NCBI RefSeq assembly: GCF_004000805.1
Contig: NZ_BILY01000037.1
Coordinates: 1 to 64,000, forward strand
Length of the DNA: 64,000 bases
DNA from: Paenibacillus glycanilyticus NBRC 16618
GTDB taxonomy: Bacteria > Bacillota > Bacilli > Paenibacillales > Paenibacillaceae
Direction: 5' to 3'
In this document: in pieces, positions 1 to 8,274 of the stretch
How the letters are laid out: the number at the start of each line of letters is the position of its first letter
Position numbering within the stretch: position 1 is the first letter of the stretch
Notes under the pieces: generated by a model
What the model was told of the DNA's origin: nothing
What the model saw: only the letters and a program-made list of their open reading frames with translations
Database searches by the model: none
Translations under genes and position numbers: made by a program

Positions 1-1573
1 CAGCGCCGGCTGCGCCGGGGAAAGCGCCGCCGCCAAGCGAGGCGGCGCCAAGGGCAACGGCGGCGCCTCCCGCCAGCGCCGCGCCAATCCATAGCGGGCC
101 GGCTGAGCCTTGGCCCGCTGCCTCCCGGGCGGCTGGTGCCTGCAGCCGCTCCAGCTCCCACTCGCGCAGCGCGGCGTCGCAGCTGTTCCATGCTGCGCGC
201 ATAGCGTCGCTCGTCTGAGGCAGGAACGCGGCGCTGCCCAGTACGCTGCGCCCGCCTGCCGCTGCTTCCGCGCGCGCTAGCTCGGCTTCCGCCTCGGCAA
301 GCTGCTGCGCGGCCTCTCTCTCCTGCTGGATAACAGCCTGCAGATCGGCGTTGAGCCTTTCCGAGCTTCGTCCGGCTTCCGTCTCAAGCTGTCTCTGCCC
401 GCGTACATATTCCCGGTCGGCTACGGTTAACTGCAAATCCAGCAGCTCTTGCTCTCCCCAATTCGGGGCGATGCGGCCGAGGAGCCTGGTTAAAGCTTCG
501 GATTCCGATTGCAGCTCTGCCGCGAGCGTAATCCTGTCTTCTCTCAGAAGCTGCATCCGTTCGCTCTCGAGCAGCAAAGCTTCGGCTTCTTCTTTTCGGG
601 CCAGCAGCTCTATGTCTACCTGAATGGTCTGGCGCTTATGCGCGACCAGCTGCTGCTCCTGCTCTACTTGTTCTTGCTCTTGCGCACGGCTTCTCTGCTC
701 CTTCCGCAGCTCATTCCAGCCATGCTCCGCTTCCGCCGTAATCCGCTGGGCATCCGCAATCCCTTCCCGCTCTCGGCCAAGCTCAAGCTGCCTGAGCCAT
801 AACGGTCTTATCGCATGGGCTTTTCCTGCCAGCTGAAGGGCAGACTGCCGATGCGGCTGCTCCTCCTCAAGCCGTTCCAGCGCCCGGTCAAGCCGTTCCA
901 GCTCTTGCTGGAGCCCATTGTATGCCTGAATCGCATCAACCTGCTCCCGAAGCTCTTGCTCGGTTTTCTCCAGCGTCTTTAACTGCTTGTTGATCTGTTG
1001 GTTAGCCCCGCGCGGCTTGAACAGCTGCTCCATTTCAAGCTGCAGCTTTTTCTCGGCCGCCGCAATAGCCTTGCCATTCTCCCATCCGGCATGGTACAAA
1101 TACCGGCCTAGCTCCTCATGCGATAACGCCCCAACCTGCTGCAGCTCCGTTAAGGTGATGGCATACAGCTCGCGAAACAGCTGTTCGTTGGTCCCGCCAA
1201 GAAACCGCTGCTCCCATTCCTCCTGGGTTGGCCAGCTCTCCTCATCGGATGAAAGGTCATGCTCCGCATGGCTGATCCGCCTAAGCTTTAGGCGGCCTCC
1301 GTTCACATGTGCATAACGCTCCGCTATGAAGGTATAGCCTTCCGTATCCTGAAATACCAGCTGTCCTCCGTGGTTGCCCCCATTAACGGGTTCTTGCCGT
1401 TCGGCCGGCTGATTCCGCCTTGCAAAACCGAATAGAATAGTCCGGATAAATCCGAACAGCGTACTTTTTCCGGCCTCGTTCATGCCGTATAAAACAACGG
1501 AAGGACCGTCCAGCCTGCAGCGTAACCCTTGCAGCTGGCCAAAGCCGTCGACCCGGATTTCCAGCAGCTTCAT
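1..1573 (-). CDS. YhaN-like AAA ATPase, SbcC/Rad50-type (partial, runs off left edge)
   Basis: The gene starts at an ATG at 1573 and stays open to the window edge, giving about 524 N-terminal residues. Residues 1-60 hold an ATP-binding head with Walker A G-M-N-E-A-G-K-S-T (30-38) followed by LFGFIRTILFGF, the layout seen in YhaN/SbcC-type ATPases; the rest is rich in Q, E, L and R, as expected of the long coiled coil. Its ATG overlaps the TGA of the upstream nuclease gene by 4 nt (ATGA), so the two are translationally coupled. In Bacillus, yhaO-yhaN encode a paired nuclease and ATPase related to SbcD-SbcC, thought to work in DNA end processing. The Walker B and signature parts lie outside the window. 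It could also be annotated simply as an AAA-family ATPase. Confidence 0.85.
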   Translation of the reverse strand, partial: MKLLEIRVDGFGQLQGLRCRLDGPSVVLYGMNEAGKSTLFGFIRTILFGFARRNQPAERQEPVNGGNHGGQLVFQDTEGYTFIAERYAHVNGGRLKLRRISHAEHDLSSDEESWPTQEEWEQRFLGGTNEQLFRELYAITLTELQQVGALSHEELGRYLYHAGWENGKAIAAAEKKLQLEMEQLFKPRGANQQINKQLKTLEKTEQELREQVDAIQAYNGLQQELERLDRALERLEEEQPHRQSALQLAGKAHAIRPLWLRQLELGREREGIADAQRITAEAEHGWNELRKEQRSRAQEQEQVEQEQQLVAHKRQTIQVDIELLARKEEAEALLLESERMQLLREDRITLAAELQSESEALTRLLGRIAPNWGEQELLDLQLTVADREYVRGQRQLETEAGRSSERLNADLQAVIQQEREAAQQLAEAEAELARAEAAAGGRSVLGSAAFLPQTSDAMRAAWNSCDAALREWELERLQAPAAREAAGQGSAGPLWIGAALAGGAAVALGAASLGGGAFPGAAGA

Positions 1574-2838
1574 TCGTCCTTCCTCCCTTCCGCGGCTAGC
1601 AATCCAAGCACATGCTCCCTAGCTTGCTCCAGCCATTGCTGGGGAAGCTCGTCCCAGTGCCCGCGGAGAAGTCTTCCCAGCTTGGCATGACCGGAGAGCG
1701 GCGCCACGGCGGCTGCCGCTTCTTGTCTCCAAGCGTCCGAATCCTGCTCCAACCGCCGCGTCAGCCTGTATAGCTCGCCGGCAAAGCTGTTCTCGTCCTC
1801 AAGCTCCGTCAAACGCAGCCCCGCACGCGTATGGACCTCAAGCGCATAGACCCATGCATGCGACGAGCCTGACTGCAGCTGCTCCAACAAGGTCCGCATG
1901 GTAATCGTCTCCGATAGCTTAGGATGCAGCGGACCTTGCCCTTCCAGCGTAAGACGAGCCATAACGAACCGTCCGTCACCCTGGGCGGCAAGCTGCTCCG
2001 CTTGTTCTTCCAAGCGCTGCAGCAGCTCCTGCTCCGTATGCAGATCGTTAATCGACAGTGCCGCGTCCAGCCAGCGAATATCATCCAGCGGAATAAAGGT
2101 CAGCTCAACCGCCCGTGAAGTTGAAACCTCTACCAGGTAACAGCCCTTCGGTCCGGTCTCCCGCGGATTGCGGCCTTGTATATTGCCTGAATACACGACA
2201 TGCGGATATTCATGCAGGACTTTCCTTGTATGTATATGTCCAAGCGCCCAATAATCAAAGCCTTTGCCGGTTAGCTCCTCCAGCGAGCACGGCGCATAAG
2301 GATCATGGGATGGATCTCCGTTTACGTTGCCATGAAGCATAGCGATATGAAACGGCGCCCCTTCAACCGGCGAATAACGGGCGGCCAAATTTTCCGTAAC
2401 ATGCCGTTTCCCGTAGGACATCCCGTAAACAAAAGCAGCCAGCTCACCGTTTCTGCAGTAAGCCGGCCGATATTCCATGCCATTTGCTCCAAATTGCGTC
2501 ACATTGGACGGCAGCTTCAGCTCCGCCCTTGCGCCGTTCAGCGGATCATGATTGCCGTGTATGACAAAAACGGATATTCCGTAATGCTGCAGCCGCTCCC
2601 ACTCTTTTAATAGAAGAAACTGCGCTTTCAGCGAGCGGTCCGCCTCATCATACAAGTCGCCGGAGATGACGATAAAATCAACCTGCTCCCGAATGGCCGT
2701 ATCCGTTAACCGCCGCAAGGCGCCGAAGGTCGAAGCTTGAAGCTTCTCCTTCAGCGCATCCGGCACCCTGCTCATGCCGCGGAAAGGGCTATCCAGATGC
2801 AGGTCTGCCGCGTGTATAAATCGAAAAGGAACCGTCAC
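1570..2838 (-). CDS. YhaO/SbcD-like DNA repair metallophosphoesterase
   Basis: 422 residues from a GTG start at 2838, preceded by GGAGG seven bases upstream. The N-terminal calcineurin-type phosphoesterase domain shows all metal-binding motifs: D-L-H-L-D (Asp12, His14), G-D-L-Y-D, G-N-H-D and G-H-I-H. The length is close to Bacillus YhaO (about 400 residues) and the C-terminal third is helical with a Q/E-rich stretch. The family cleaves DNA with Mn2+ and works with the ATPase encoded immediately downstream, with which it shares an ATGA overlap. The gene is 2 nt from the upstream glycosyltransferase stop, so the three are probably one transcript. Assignment to YhaO rather than true SbcD rests on length, sequence style and the YhaN-like partner. 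Confidence 0.85.
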   Translation of the reverse strand: MTVPFRFIHAADLHLDSPFRGMSRVPDALKEKLQASTFGALRRLTDTAIREQVDFIVISGDLYDEADRSLKAQFLLLKEWERLQHYGISVFVIHGNHDPLNGARAELKLPSNVTQFGANGMEYRPAYCRNGELAAFVYGMSYGKRHVTENLAARYSPVEGAPFHIAMLHGNVNGDPSHDPYAPCSLEELTGKGFDYWALGHIHTRKVLHEYPHVVYSGNIQGRNPRETGPKGCYLVEVSTSRAVELTFIPLDDIRWLDAALSINDLHTEQELLQRLEEQAEQLAAQGDGRFVMARLTLEGQGPLHPKLSETITMRTLLEQLQSGSSHAWVYALEVHTRAGLRLTELEDENSFAGELYRLTRRLEQDSDAWRQEAAAAVAPLSGHAKLGRLLRGHWDELPQQWLEQAREHVLGLLAAEGRKDE

Positions 2839-2840
2839 GA

Positions 2841-3971
2841 TTATTCCTCCGGTTTCAACGATAAGTAAACTTTCTTCATCTGCGAGATTACCCGCTGAAG
2901 CGAATAGACCTTTTTCGCCTTGTCCCAGCCGGTACGCGCCAGATTGTACCTGTAGGTCGGATCCGTTACCAGCTTCTCAAGCGCATCCGCAAGGGCAGGC
3001 GCATCTTCCGGCGGTACCAGCAGGCCGTTTACGCCGTCTTCGATTTGCTCGGCGATACCGCCGACATTGGTTCCGACCAAGGCAAGCCAGCATAAGGCCG
3101 CCTCGGCAAACACGGAGCCGAAAGCTTCCGCGCGCGACGGCAGAACAAAGACGTCGAAGAACGGCATGAATTCTTCCGGATGAAGCATGTAGCCGTAAAA
3201 TATAATATCGTCGTATAAATCCAGCTCGACCGCCAGCTGCTCCAGCTCTTCCCGAATCGGACCGTCCCCGATAATATGCAGGACAAACGGATGACCGCGA
3301 TGCTTCAATTCCGCGCAGGCGTGCAGCAGAATATCCAGACCTTTCGCAGGTACCAGGCGGCATACCGTGATGAACTGCGGAACGGCATTCTCGTGGGCAA
3401 TCGGCTTGAACCGCTTTTCGTCGAAGCCGTTAGGAATAACCTTAATAGCGGAAGAATCCTTCATATAAGGAGATAGATAAGTCCGGAATGAATCCGATAC
3501 CGTCAAAAGACGGTCCAGCTTGGCTTCCAGCTCGCCGTAAATGGAAGTCAGGAAGCGGTGCGCAATGCTATTTTCTTCGATTTTACCGTTCAGGACAAGC
3601 TCCCGTTCGAAGGAGGAGTGAATCGTCATCATGACCGGCGTATCGGGGAACAGCTGCTTCATGACAAGCGCAGCAATCGGGTGATGCGCATGAATGATAT
3701 CATAGGAACGCTTCAACCGCAGTCGCGTCCACCAAATGTAGTCCCGCATCGTCTGCAAATATTTATCTACGATAGGATCACCGAGAAACGGCGTCACATC
3801 GAAGGTTTCAAATACGATTTCCTCTTGTCCTTTTCCTCTTACCCGCTTCGGAAGCGAGAATAATTCCATTTGCCAGCCTAGTTTCAAAAAACGCTCTTGA
3901 ATATAGGGCACCATGGAGGACACGCCGCCCGGTTGTTCCGGCGGAAAAAACAAAGCCTGCAGTATATTCAA
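2841..3971 (-). CDS. GT4-family glycosyltransferase
   Basis: 376 residues of GT-B fold. The N-terminal half has the glycine-rich acceptor loop P-P-E-Q-P-G-G-V-S and the H-A-H-H-P-I motif. The C-terminal half has the nucleotide-sugar region, with P-N-G-F-D, R-L-V-P-A-K-G and the E-x7-E motif in E-A-F-G-S-V-F-A-E. The family transfers a sugar from a nucleotide-sugar donor, usually in surface polysaccharide or glycolipid assembly; the substrate cannot be read from the sequence. I place the start at a TTG (3971) because AGGAGG sits seven bases before it. A longer frame from a GTG at 4001 would put that Shine-Dalgarno inside the coding region. It lies 2 nt upstream of the nuclease gene, a functionally unrelated partner. 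Confidence 0.85.
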   Translation of the reverse strand: MNILQALFFPPEQPGGVSSMVPYIQERFLKLGWQMELFSLPKRVRGKGQEEIVFETFDVTPFLGDPIVDKYLQTMRDYIWWTRLRLKRSYDIIHAHHPIAALVMKQLFPDTPVMMTIHSSFERELVLNGKIEENSIAHRFLTSIYGELEAKLDRLLTVSDSFRTYLSPYMKDSSAIKVIPNGFDEKRFKPIAHENAVPQFITVCRLVPAKGLDILLHACAELKHRGHPFVLHIIGDGPIREELEQLAVELDLYDDIIFYGYMLHPEEFMPFFDVFVLPSRAEAFGSVFAEAALCWLALVGTNVGGIAEQIEDGVNGLLVPPEDAPALADALEKLVTDPTYRYNLARTGWDKAKKVYSLQRVISQMKKVYLSLKPEE

Positions 3972-4001
3972 TGTCCTTCCTCCTAAAAAAAATTGTCGCA
4001 C

Positions 4002-4023
4002 AATAGCATGTTTACCTGCTATT
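4002..4023. repeat. Inverted repeat AATAGCA-N8-TGCTATT
   Basis: A perfect 7-bp inverted repeat with an 8-bp spacer lies just upstream of the glycosyltransferase. Its arms resemble the hairpin arms (TAGCAGG/CCTGCTA) of the 62-bp tandem repeats at 5560-5869. It could be an operator or an RNA hairpin in the 5' leader of the glycosyltransferase mRNA; no function is known. Confidence 0.5.
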
Positions 4024-4192
4024 GTAATGATTTTTACTTCGCAAGGATAAATTGTGAAGCAATTCTTAGCTTCGCAAACCTCCGTTTTTCTTCATAAAGC
4101 AGCTGCTCATCTTTAATTTTACCCTGTCAAAATCCGATATCTTAATTATTAGATAGAGTGCTTTATTAACAGAATCGTTCTTGGGTTATGCT

Positions 4193-4220
4193 TTTACCAT
4201 CACGTAAATCATGATATATT
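4193..4220 (+). promoter_or_regulatory. Possible sigma-A promoter for the GGDEF gene
   Basis: TTTACC (4193-4198), 16 bp, TATATT (4215-4220), about 50 bp before the ATG at 4274. The -35 is only a fair match, so this is tentative. The rest of the AT-rich 4024-4273 region shows nothing else I can name. Confidence 0.4.
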
Positions 4221-4273
4221 AGAACATATGTTTCTGTAAAGCAACACTCCATAGGATATGGTGATACTTCATT

Positions 4274-5452
4274 ATGACAATCTTAACCTGGCTAACCGGG
4301 CCCAATGGCCAACTTATCTCTTCCGCTTGTGTCATTATCATCCTTATATTGATGCTTTTCATGTCAACCCGGTTGTATACCAGCTATCGGAACAAACGCA
4401 TCTACCGGTATCTTACCCTGACGATCCCGCTGTTTATGGTTCAGAACACCATACTTGCCATGCTTGCTTATCCCGGGCAGAAGCTTCCGCCATGGCTGCA
4501 TATCGTTTCAATGATTTTGCAGATCGTCTCTTTTATCATTATAAACTTTGTATACATGAAATTATATACTCATCGCGGCGCGCAAATAAAAGTTATGCCT
4601 TTTGTACTGCTGATCGTCTTAACCTTTGTTATTGCCGCGGTGCAGTCCGTGTTCATGGATCCTTCGGATGACGCTTTGCTGCCGGGAGGGCAATACCGTC
4701 TCCTTGGACTCGATTTCTATTCTTTGATCGTAACCTTCATGATCCTTCTTGGCAGCAAAGGCGCCGAGATGAACGGCAAATTTTCGGCGAGCCTTATTAC
4801 TTATTTTATTCTCGATCTGTCTAGAATTGCTGACGGCTACGTCTTTCACGGTTCCGTGGATTGGCTGGTGCTGCTCGGTTATTTCCTTCCGATCGTCTAC
4901 TTCATGCAGCTGTTCCTTCTGCTGTTCGAGTGGGTCATTGAACGTCTGATGATGACTTATCAATCTTCGATTACGGATGGCTTGACGGGCCTGTACAACC
5001 GGAGGCACTTCACATCCAAGGCTGAACAGATTATGCGGAGACAAAAAGGTCTCGCCGTCATTTTCTGCGACATCGACAACTTCAAGAAGCTGAATGATAC
5101 GCAAGGCCATCACAAGGCCGACGGCGTGCTGAAGCAGGTCGCTGAGATTATGAAGGAAGAATCGGCGGGCATTGGCGCTGCAGGCCGGTACGGAGGCGAA
5201 GAGCTGCTTGCCTGCATCTCGACCGACCGGGTAAAGCCGGACCGTGTCGCCGAGTCGATCCGCAGCCGCGTGGAAAAGGAAACCATCGTTACGGTGAGCG
5301 TTGGCGTCAGCACCACCAAAGACGGCAAGGATGTCATCCAGCTTATCAAGCTGGCGGACGAAGCCATGTACCATTCCAAAACAACCGGCAAGAACAAGGT
5401 TTCCTTATTCAGCTCTCTGCCGTCCAGCAAGAAGAAGGCATTATCTACCTAA
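4274..5452 (+). CDS. Membrane-bound diguanylate cyclase (GGDEF)
   Basis: 392 residues. The first 225 or so form about seven hydrophobic segments (for example near residues 15-32, 55-70, 80-97, 107-125, 150-165 and 205-225), a membrane sensor of no family I recognise. Residues 235-385 are a GGDEF domain, beginning with D-G-L-T-G-L-Y-N-R-R and carrying the active-site variant G-G-E-E-L at 307-311, a common active form. Such enzymes make cyclic di-GMP from two GTP and control motility and matrix production. The RxxD inhibitory site normally five residues before GGDEF is absent (A-G-I-G instead), which predicts no product inhibition. The gene stands alone, facing the minus-strand HAD operon, and ends 8 nt before a strong terminator. 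The Shine-Dalgarno is weak. Confidence 0.9.
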   Translation: MTILTWLTGPNGQLISSACVIIILILMLFMSTRLYTSYRNKRIYRYLTLTIPLFMVQNTILAMLAYPGQKLPPWLHIVSMILQIVSFIIINFVYMKLYTHRGAQIKVMPFVLLIVLTFVIAAVQSVFMDPSDDALLPGGQYRLLGLDFYSLIVTFMILLGSKGAEMNGKFSASLITYFILDLSRIADGYVFHGSVDWLVLLGYFLPIVYFMQLFLLLFEWVIERLMMTYQSSITDGLTGLYNRRHFTSKAEQIMRRQKGLAVIFCDIDNFKKLNDTQGHHKADGVLKQVAEIMKEESAGIGAAGRYGGEELLACISTDRVKPDRVAESIRSRVEKETIVTVSVGVSTTKDGKDVIQLIKLADEAMYHSKTTGKNKVSLFSSLPSSKKKALST

Positions 5453-5460
5453 AACAAACA

Positions 5461-5515
5461 GGGTCTGGTCTCGGATGGCAGCATGCCATACCGGAGACAA
5501 GACCCTTTCATTTTT
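5461..5515 (+). terminator. Rho-independent terminator after the GGDEF gene
   Basis: GGGTCTGGTCTC-GG pairs with CCGGAGACAAGACCC with one mismatch, topped by a perfect inner stem ATGGCA/TGCCAT, and is followed by TTTCATTTTT. Confidence 0.85.
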
Positions 5516-5559
5516 CGGCGCAACTCCCCTCGACTCCCCCCACTTCAGCATGTGTCACA

Positions 5560-5869
5560 CGTCTCGGGGTTCCCCTGGTGCCCCAATAGCAGGCTTTTTC
5601 CCTGCTATAGCTCTCATCGACCGTCTCGGGCTTCCCCTGGTGCCTCAATAGCAGGCTTTTTCCCTGCTACAGCTCGCATCCGCCGTCTCGGGCTTCCCCT
5701 GGTGCCTCAATAGCAGGCTTTTTCCCTGCTACAGCTCGCATCCGCCGTCTCGCGGGCACCCTGGTAACCAAATAGCAGCCTTTTTCCCTGCTACAGCTCG
5801 CATCGAGCGTCTCGAGCTTCCCCTGGTACCCAAATTGCAGGCACTTACCTGCTACTGCCCTCTCCGTGC
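5560..5869. repeat. Five tandem 62-bp repeats, each with a hairpin
   Basis: Units begin at 5560, 5622, 5684, 5746 and 5808, at an exact 62-bp period. Units 2 and 3 are identical over all 62 bases; units 1, 4 and 5 diverge increasingly. Each starts with CGTCTCG and contains a hairpin TAGCAGG-CTTTTTC-CCTGCTA (5587-5607, then every 62 bp). In unit 4 the stem shortens to 6 bp; in unit 5 the loop changes to CACTTA while most of the stem is kept. Since 62 is not a multiple of three and both strands are interrupted, it does not code for a repeat protein. There are no unique spacers, so it is not CRISPR. The array lies between two convergent genes, after the plus-strand terminator. The first 45 bp (5516-5559) may hold a decayed unit. 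Its function is unknown. Confidence 0.9.
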
Positions 5870-5911
5870 GACGCAAAGCCGGCTTGCCCCCGCAGCACTC
5901 AGTCCTGCAGC

Positions 5912-5947
5912 AAAAAATGCCCGCATTTCCAATGGAATGCGGGCATT
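5912..5947 (-). terminator. Terminator after the HAD/PhzF operon
   Basis: On the minus strand a perfect 12-bp stem (AATGCCCGCATT and its complement) with an 8-nt loop is followed by a run of T. It starts 4 nt past the stop codon of the HAD gene. Confidence 0.9.
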
Positions 5948-5951
5948 ACAT

Positions 5952-6617
5952 TTACTTCCTTACCAATCCCGCAAGCAGCTGTCCCAACTCATCCACCGTA
6001 GCTGCCAAATACGTCGGCTCAGCCAGCTTCAGCTCTTCTTCGCTGCCGTAACCGTAGCCAACGCCAACCGAGTCCAGGCCATGGCGCTTCGCCCCGATAA
6101 TATCATGCTTGCGATCGCCAATCATAATAGCATCTTCCGCGGATAGACCGCAGGAGAGCAGCACATGCTCGATCACTTCGCCTTTATCGACGCGGGTATT
6201 ATCCAGGTTGCTGCCGCCGATAAACTCGAAAAATTCGCTTATCTCGAAGTAAGCAATGATTTTTTCCGCGAAAAAGGTAGGCTTGGAAGTTGCCACATAT
6301 AAAGAAGCTCCCTGCTCCTTCAAGGCAGCCAGCACTTCTTTAATGCCTTCGTACCGCTTGTTCTCGTACATGCCCCGTTCCGCGAAGTACTCCCGGTAGT
6401 ATTTGATCGCCTCCGTGCACATCTCGTCCGTAAAGCCGTAAAACTCCTTAAACGAGCCGGCAAGCGGCGGTCCGATAAAGGGATCAAGCACGTCCAGATT
6501 ATCGATTTGAATGCCGAATTTGCTTAGAGAATATTGAATAGCGCTTGTAATGCCCAGCTTGGGATCCGTTAACGTCCCGTCCAGGTCGAATAAAATCGAC
6601 GAATACGTCTTTGTCAT
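5952..6617 (-). CDS. HAD hydrolase, phosphoglycolate phosphatase-like
   Basis: 221 residues with the full set of HAD motifs: F-D-L-D-G-T with nucleophile Asp11, a Thr in V-A-T-S-K for motif II, a conserved Lys in motif III, and G-D-R-K-H-D for motif IV. The helical cap between residues 15 and 85 (subclass IA) resembles Gph-type phosphatases and PhnX relatives. The substrate is likely a small phosphorylated metabolite such as 2-phosphoglycolate, but it cannot be fixed from sequence. The ATG overlaps the stop of the upstream nucleotidase gene (ATGA), so this is the last gene of a three-gene operon. Confidence 0.8.
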   Translation of the reverse strand: MTKTYSSILFDLDGTLTDPKLGITSAIQYSLSKFGIQIDNLDVLDPFIGPPLAGSFKEFYGFTDEMCTEAIKYYREYFAERGMYENKRYEGIKEVLAALKEQGASLYVATSKPTFFAEKIIAYFEISEFFEFIGGSNLDNTRVDKGEVIEHVLLSCGLSAEDAIMIGDRKHDIIGAKRHGLDSVGVGYGYGSEEELKLAEPTYLAATVDELGQLLAGLVRK

Positions 6618-7297
6618 AGAAGAGTCAGCACCTCGGATAGTTGTTTGATTTCGAATTTCGGCTTAACAGGCGTCGCATTCGGCTTGTTATGCGGATTGTA
6701 CCAGCAAGTATCAATGCCGCTGTTCAGCCCGCCTTGAATATCGGAGGTCAGCGAGTCTCCAACGATAAGCACTCTCGCCGGATCGGTAATGCCAAGCTTG
6801 TTAAACGCGTAATCGAAGATGCCGATATGAGGCTTCTGATAACCCGTATCTTCCGACACGATAATATGCTCGAAATAGTGATCCACGCCAGCCTTGGAAA
6901 AACGCGACAGCTGCACTTCCCGGATTCCGTTCGTAATAATCGCCAGTCTTACTTTCGAACGGAGCTCTTCCACAAGCTCCACAGCTCCGTCGATCAGGTA
7001 CGCACCTGCTCCAAGGTAACCGAGATAACGGTTGCTGAATTCCTCGGCACCAATCGTAAGACCCGTTCCGGCGAATAGCCGGCTGAACCGTTCTACGCGG
7101 AGCTCGGCCAGCGAGATCGCCCCTTTTTCGAAATCATTCCACAGCTCCTGATTGATGGTCCGGTAGAGGGCTACATAGTCGGTATCCGGAGATTGAACCC
7201 CGAATTCTTCGAACACGCTTGTCAGAGCGAAGTCCTCGGCTTTCTTGTAGTCGAATAGCGTATCGTCAGCATCGAATATTATCACGTCGTAATTCAT
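6614..7297 (-). CDS. HAD nucleotidase, YjjG/YfnB family
   Basis: 227 residues starting M-N-Y-D-V-I-I-F-D-A-D-D-T-L. The D-A-D-D-T-L signature, with nucleophile Asp9 and an extra Asp, is typical of YjjG/YfnB, which dephosphorylate non-canonical pyrimidine nucleoside monophosphates such as dUMP and dTMP analogues. Motif II is I-I-T-N-G and motif IV is G-D-S-L-T-S-D. A longer frame exists to 7492, but it overlaps the PhzF gene out of frame. The ATG at 7297 has AAGGAGA 11 bases upstream and gives the family length, so I use it. It sits 32 nt after phzF and overlaps the next HAD gene by 4 nt. Confidence 0.85.
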   Translation of the reverse strand: MNYDVIIFDADDTLFDYKKAEDFALTSVFEEFGVQSPDTDYVALYRTINQELWNDFEKGAISLAELRVERFSRLFAGTGLTIGAEEFSNRYLGYLGAGAYLIDGAVELVEELRSKVRLAIITNGIREVQLSRFSKAGVDHYFEHIIVSEDTGYQKPHIGIFDYAFNKLGITDPARVLIVGDSLTSDIQGGLNSGIDTCWYNPHNKPNATPVKPKFEIKQLSEVLTLL

Positions 7298-7329
7298 TGC
7301 AGTCAAACTCTCCTTGTTTTTCAATAGTC

Positions 7330-8127
7330 TTAGACTTCCAATGTTCCTTGCAAAATCATCTTCGCTTGGCCGGCCAACAGAACGCGGCTGCCGTTCACGG
7401 CCACCTTCACGATGCCGCCGCGCTTCGAGGCCTGATAACCCGTCAGCTCCTGTTTGCGGAGCCTCCTGGCCCAGTGCGGCGCAAGCGCGCAATGAGCCAG
7501 GCCCGTGACCGGATCCTCCAATATACCCGCATTCGGGAAAAAAACGCGCGTTACATAATCATAGGGCGCACCGGCTGCTGCCTTGGCGGTTACAATGATT
7601 CCTCTTCCGCCTGTCGCGGCAAGCTGCTGCTGATCCGGCCTTAGACTGCGCACGGTTTGTTCGCTATCCACCTCAACGACATAATCCTGGCGGTTTTTGG
7701 CCGTATAACGCGGAATTAACCCCAGACCTTGGATAAGAGCTTCCGGCGCATTCACCGGCTTTGGTATCTCTTCCGGATAGTCCATCGTCATCCAGCCGTC
7801 AACGGCATCGTAAGTCACGGTCAGTACCCCGCTCTTCGTTACAAACCTGGCCGTCTGATCGAAACCCAGCCTCCCCGTATGCCACAGCATATAAGCGGCT
7901 GCAAGCGTGGCATGCCCGCCAAGGTCAACTTCCGTCTCCGGAGTAAACCAACGCAGGTCATAGCCGTCAGCAATCGGAACCAGAAAGGCCGTCTCGGGCA
8001 GGTTCATTTCCGCCGCCACCTGCTGCATCCACCGTTCATCCTCCGGCTTCTCGCATAGGCACACCGCTGCCGGATTTCCTCGGAATGGCTCGCTTGTAAA
8101 AGCATCCACCACATAAATCGGTTTCAT
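7330..8127 (-). CDS. PhzF-family isomerase-like protein
   Basis: 265 residues with the PhzF/DapF fold signature. The N-terminus has D-A-F-T-x2-P-F-R-G-N-P-A-A-V, followed by L-P-E-T-A-F in which Glu45 matches the catalytic base of phenazine PhzF. Later come D-L-G-G-H-A-T-L-A-A-A-Y and E-D-P-V-T-G-L-A-H. The family is named for a phenazine-pathway isomerase, but most Firmicute members have no phenazine genes around them and unknown substrates. None is present here, so the role is undetermined. First gene of an operon with two HAD phosphatases. Confidence 0.85.
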   Translation of the reverse strand: MKPIYVVDAFTSEPFRGNPAAVCLCEKPEDERWMQQVAAEMNLPETAFLVPIADGYDLRWFTPETEVDLGGHATLAAAYMLWHTGRLGFDQTARFVTKSGVLTVTYDAVDGWMTMDYPEEIPKPVNAPEALIQGLGLIPRYTAKNRQDYVVEVDSEQTVRSLRPDQQQLAATGGRGIIVTAKAAAGAPYDYVTRVFFPNAGILEDPVTGLAHCALAPHWARRLRKQELTGYQASKRGGIVKVAVNGSRVLLAGQAKMILQGTLEV

Positions 8128-8210
8128 CTTCCGCCCTCCCTGTTATCCTTATTATAAACGACAACCGCAAACGACTGCATCCTTCCTTGGGAGAAGCGGC
8201 AGCAGATATG

Positions 8211-8259
8211 AAAAAACCTCTATCGCCGCGTCTCGAAGAGGAGCAGCCGCGAATAGAGG
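8211..8259 (-). terminator. Terminator after the GyrI-like gene
   Basis: On the minus strand, CCTCTATTCGC pairs with GCGATAGAGG (one bulge) around a loop of about 20 nt and is followed by TTTTTT. Confidence 0.7.
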
Positions 8260-8274
8260 CAGGTTGTAATCTAA

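Noticed and set aside
3972..4001. GTG start of the glycosyltransferase, ten codons upstream
   Set aside because: It places the AGGAGG ribosome site inside the coding region; the TTG at 3971 has correct spacing.
4619..5374. 251-residue minus-strand frame opposite the GGDEF gene
   Set aside because: Lies entirely within the diguanylate cyclase gene and shows no domain or ribosome site.
5560..5869. CRISPR-like array
   Set aside because: The repeats are head-to-tail at 62 bp with no unique spacers between them and no cas gene nearby.
7298..7492. N-terminal extension of the YjjG-like nucleotidase
   Set aside because: It overlaps the PhzF gene in a different frame, has no ribosome site, and family members begin at the ATG at 7297.
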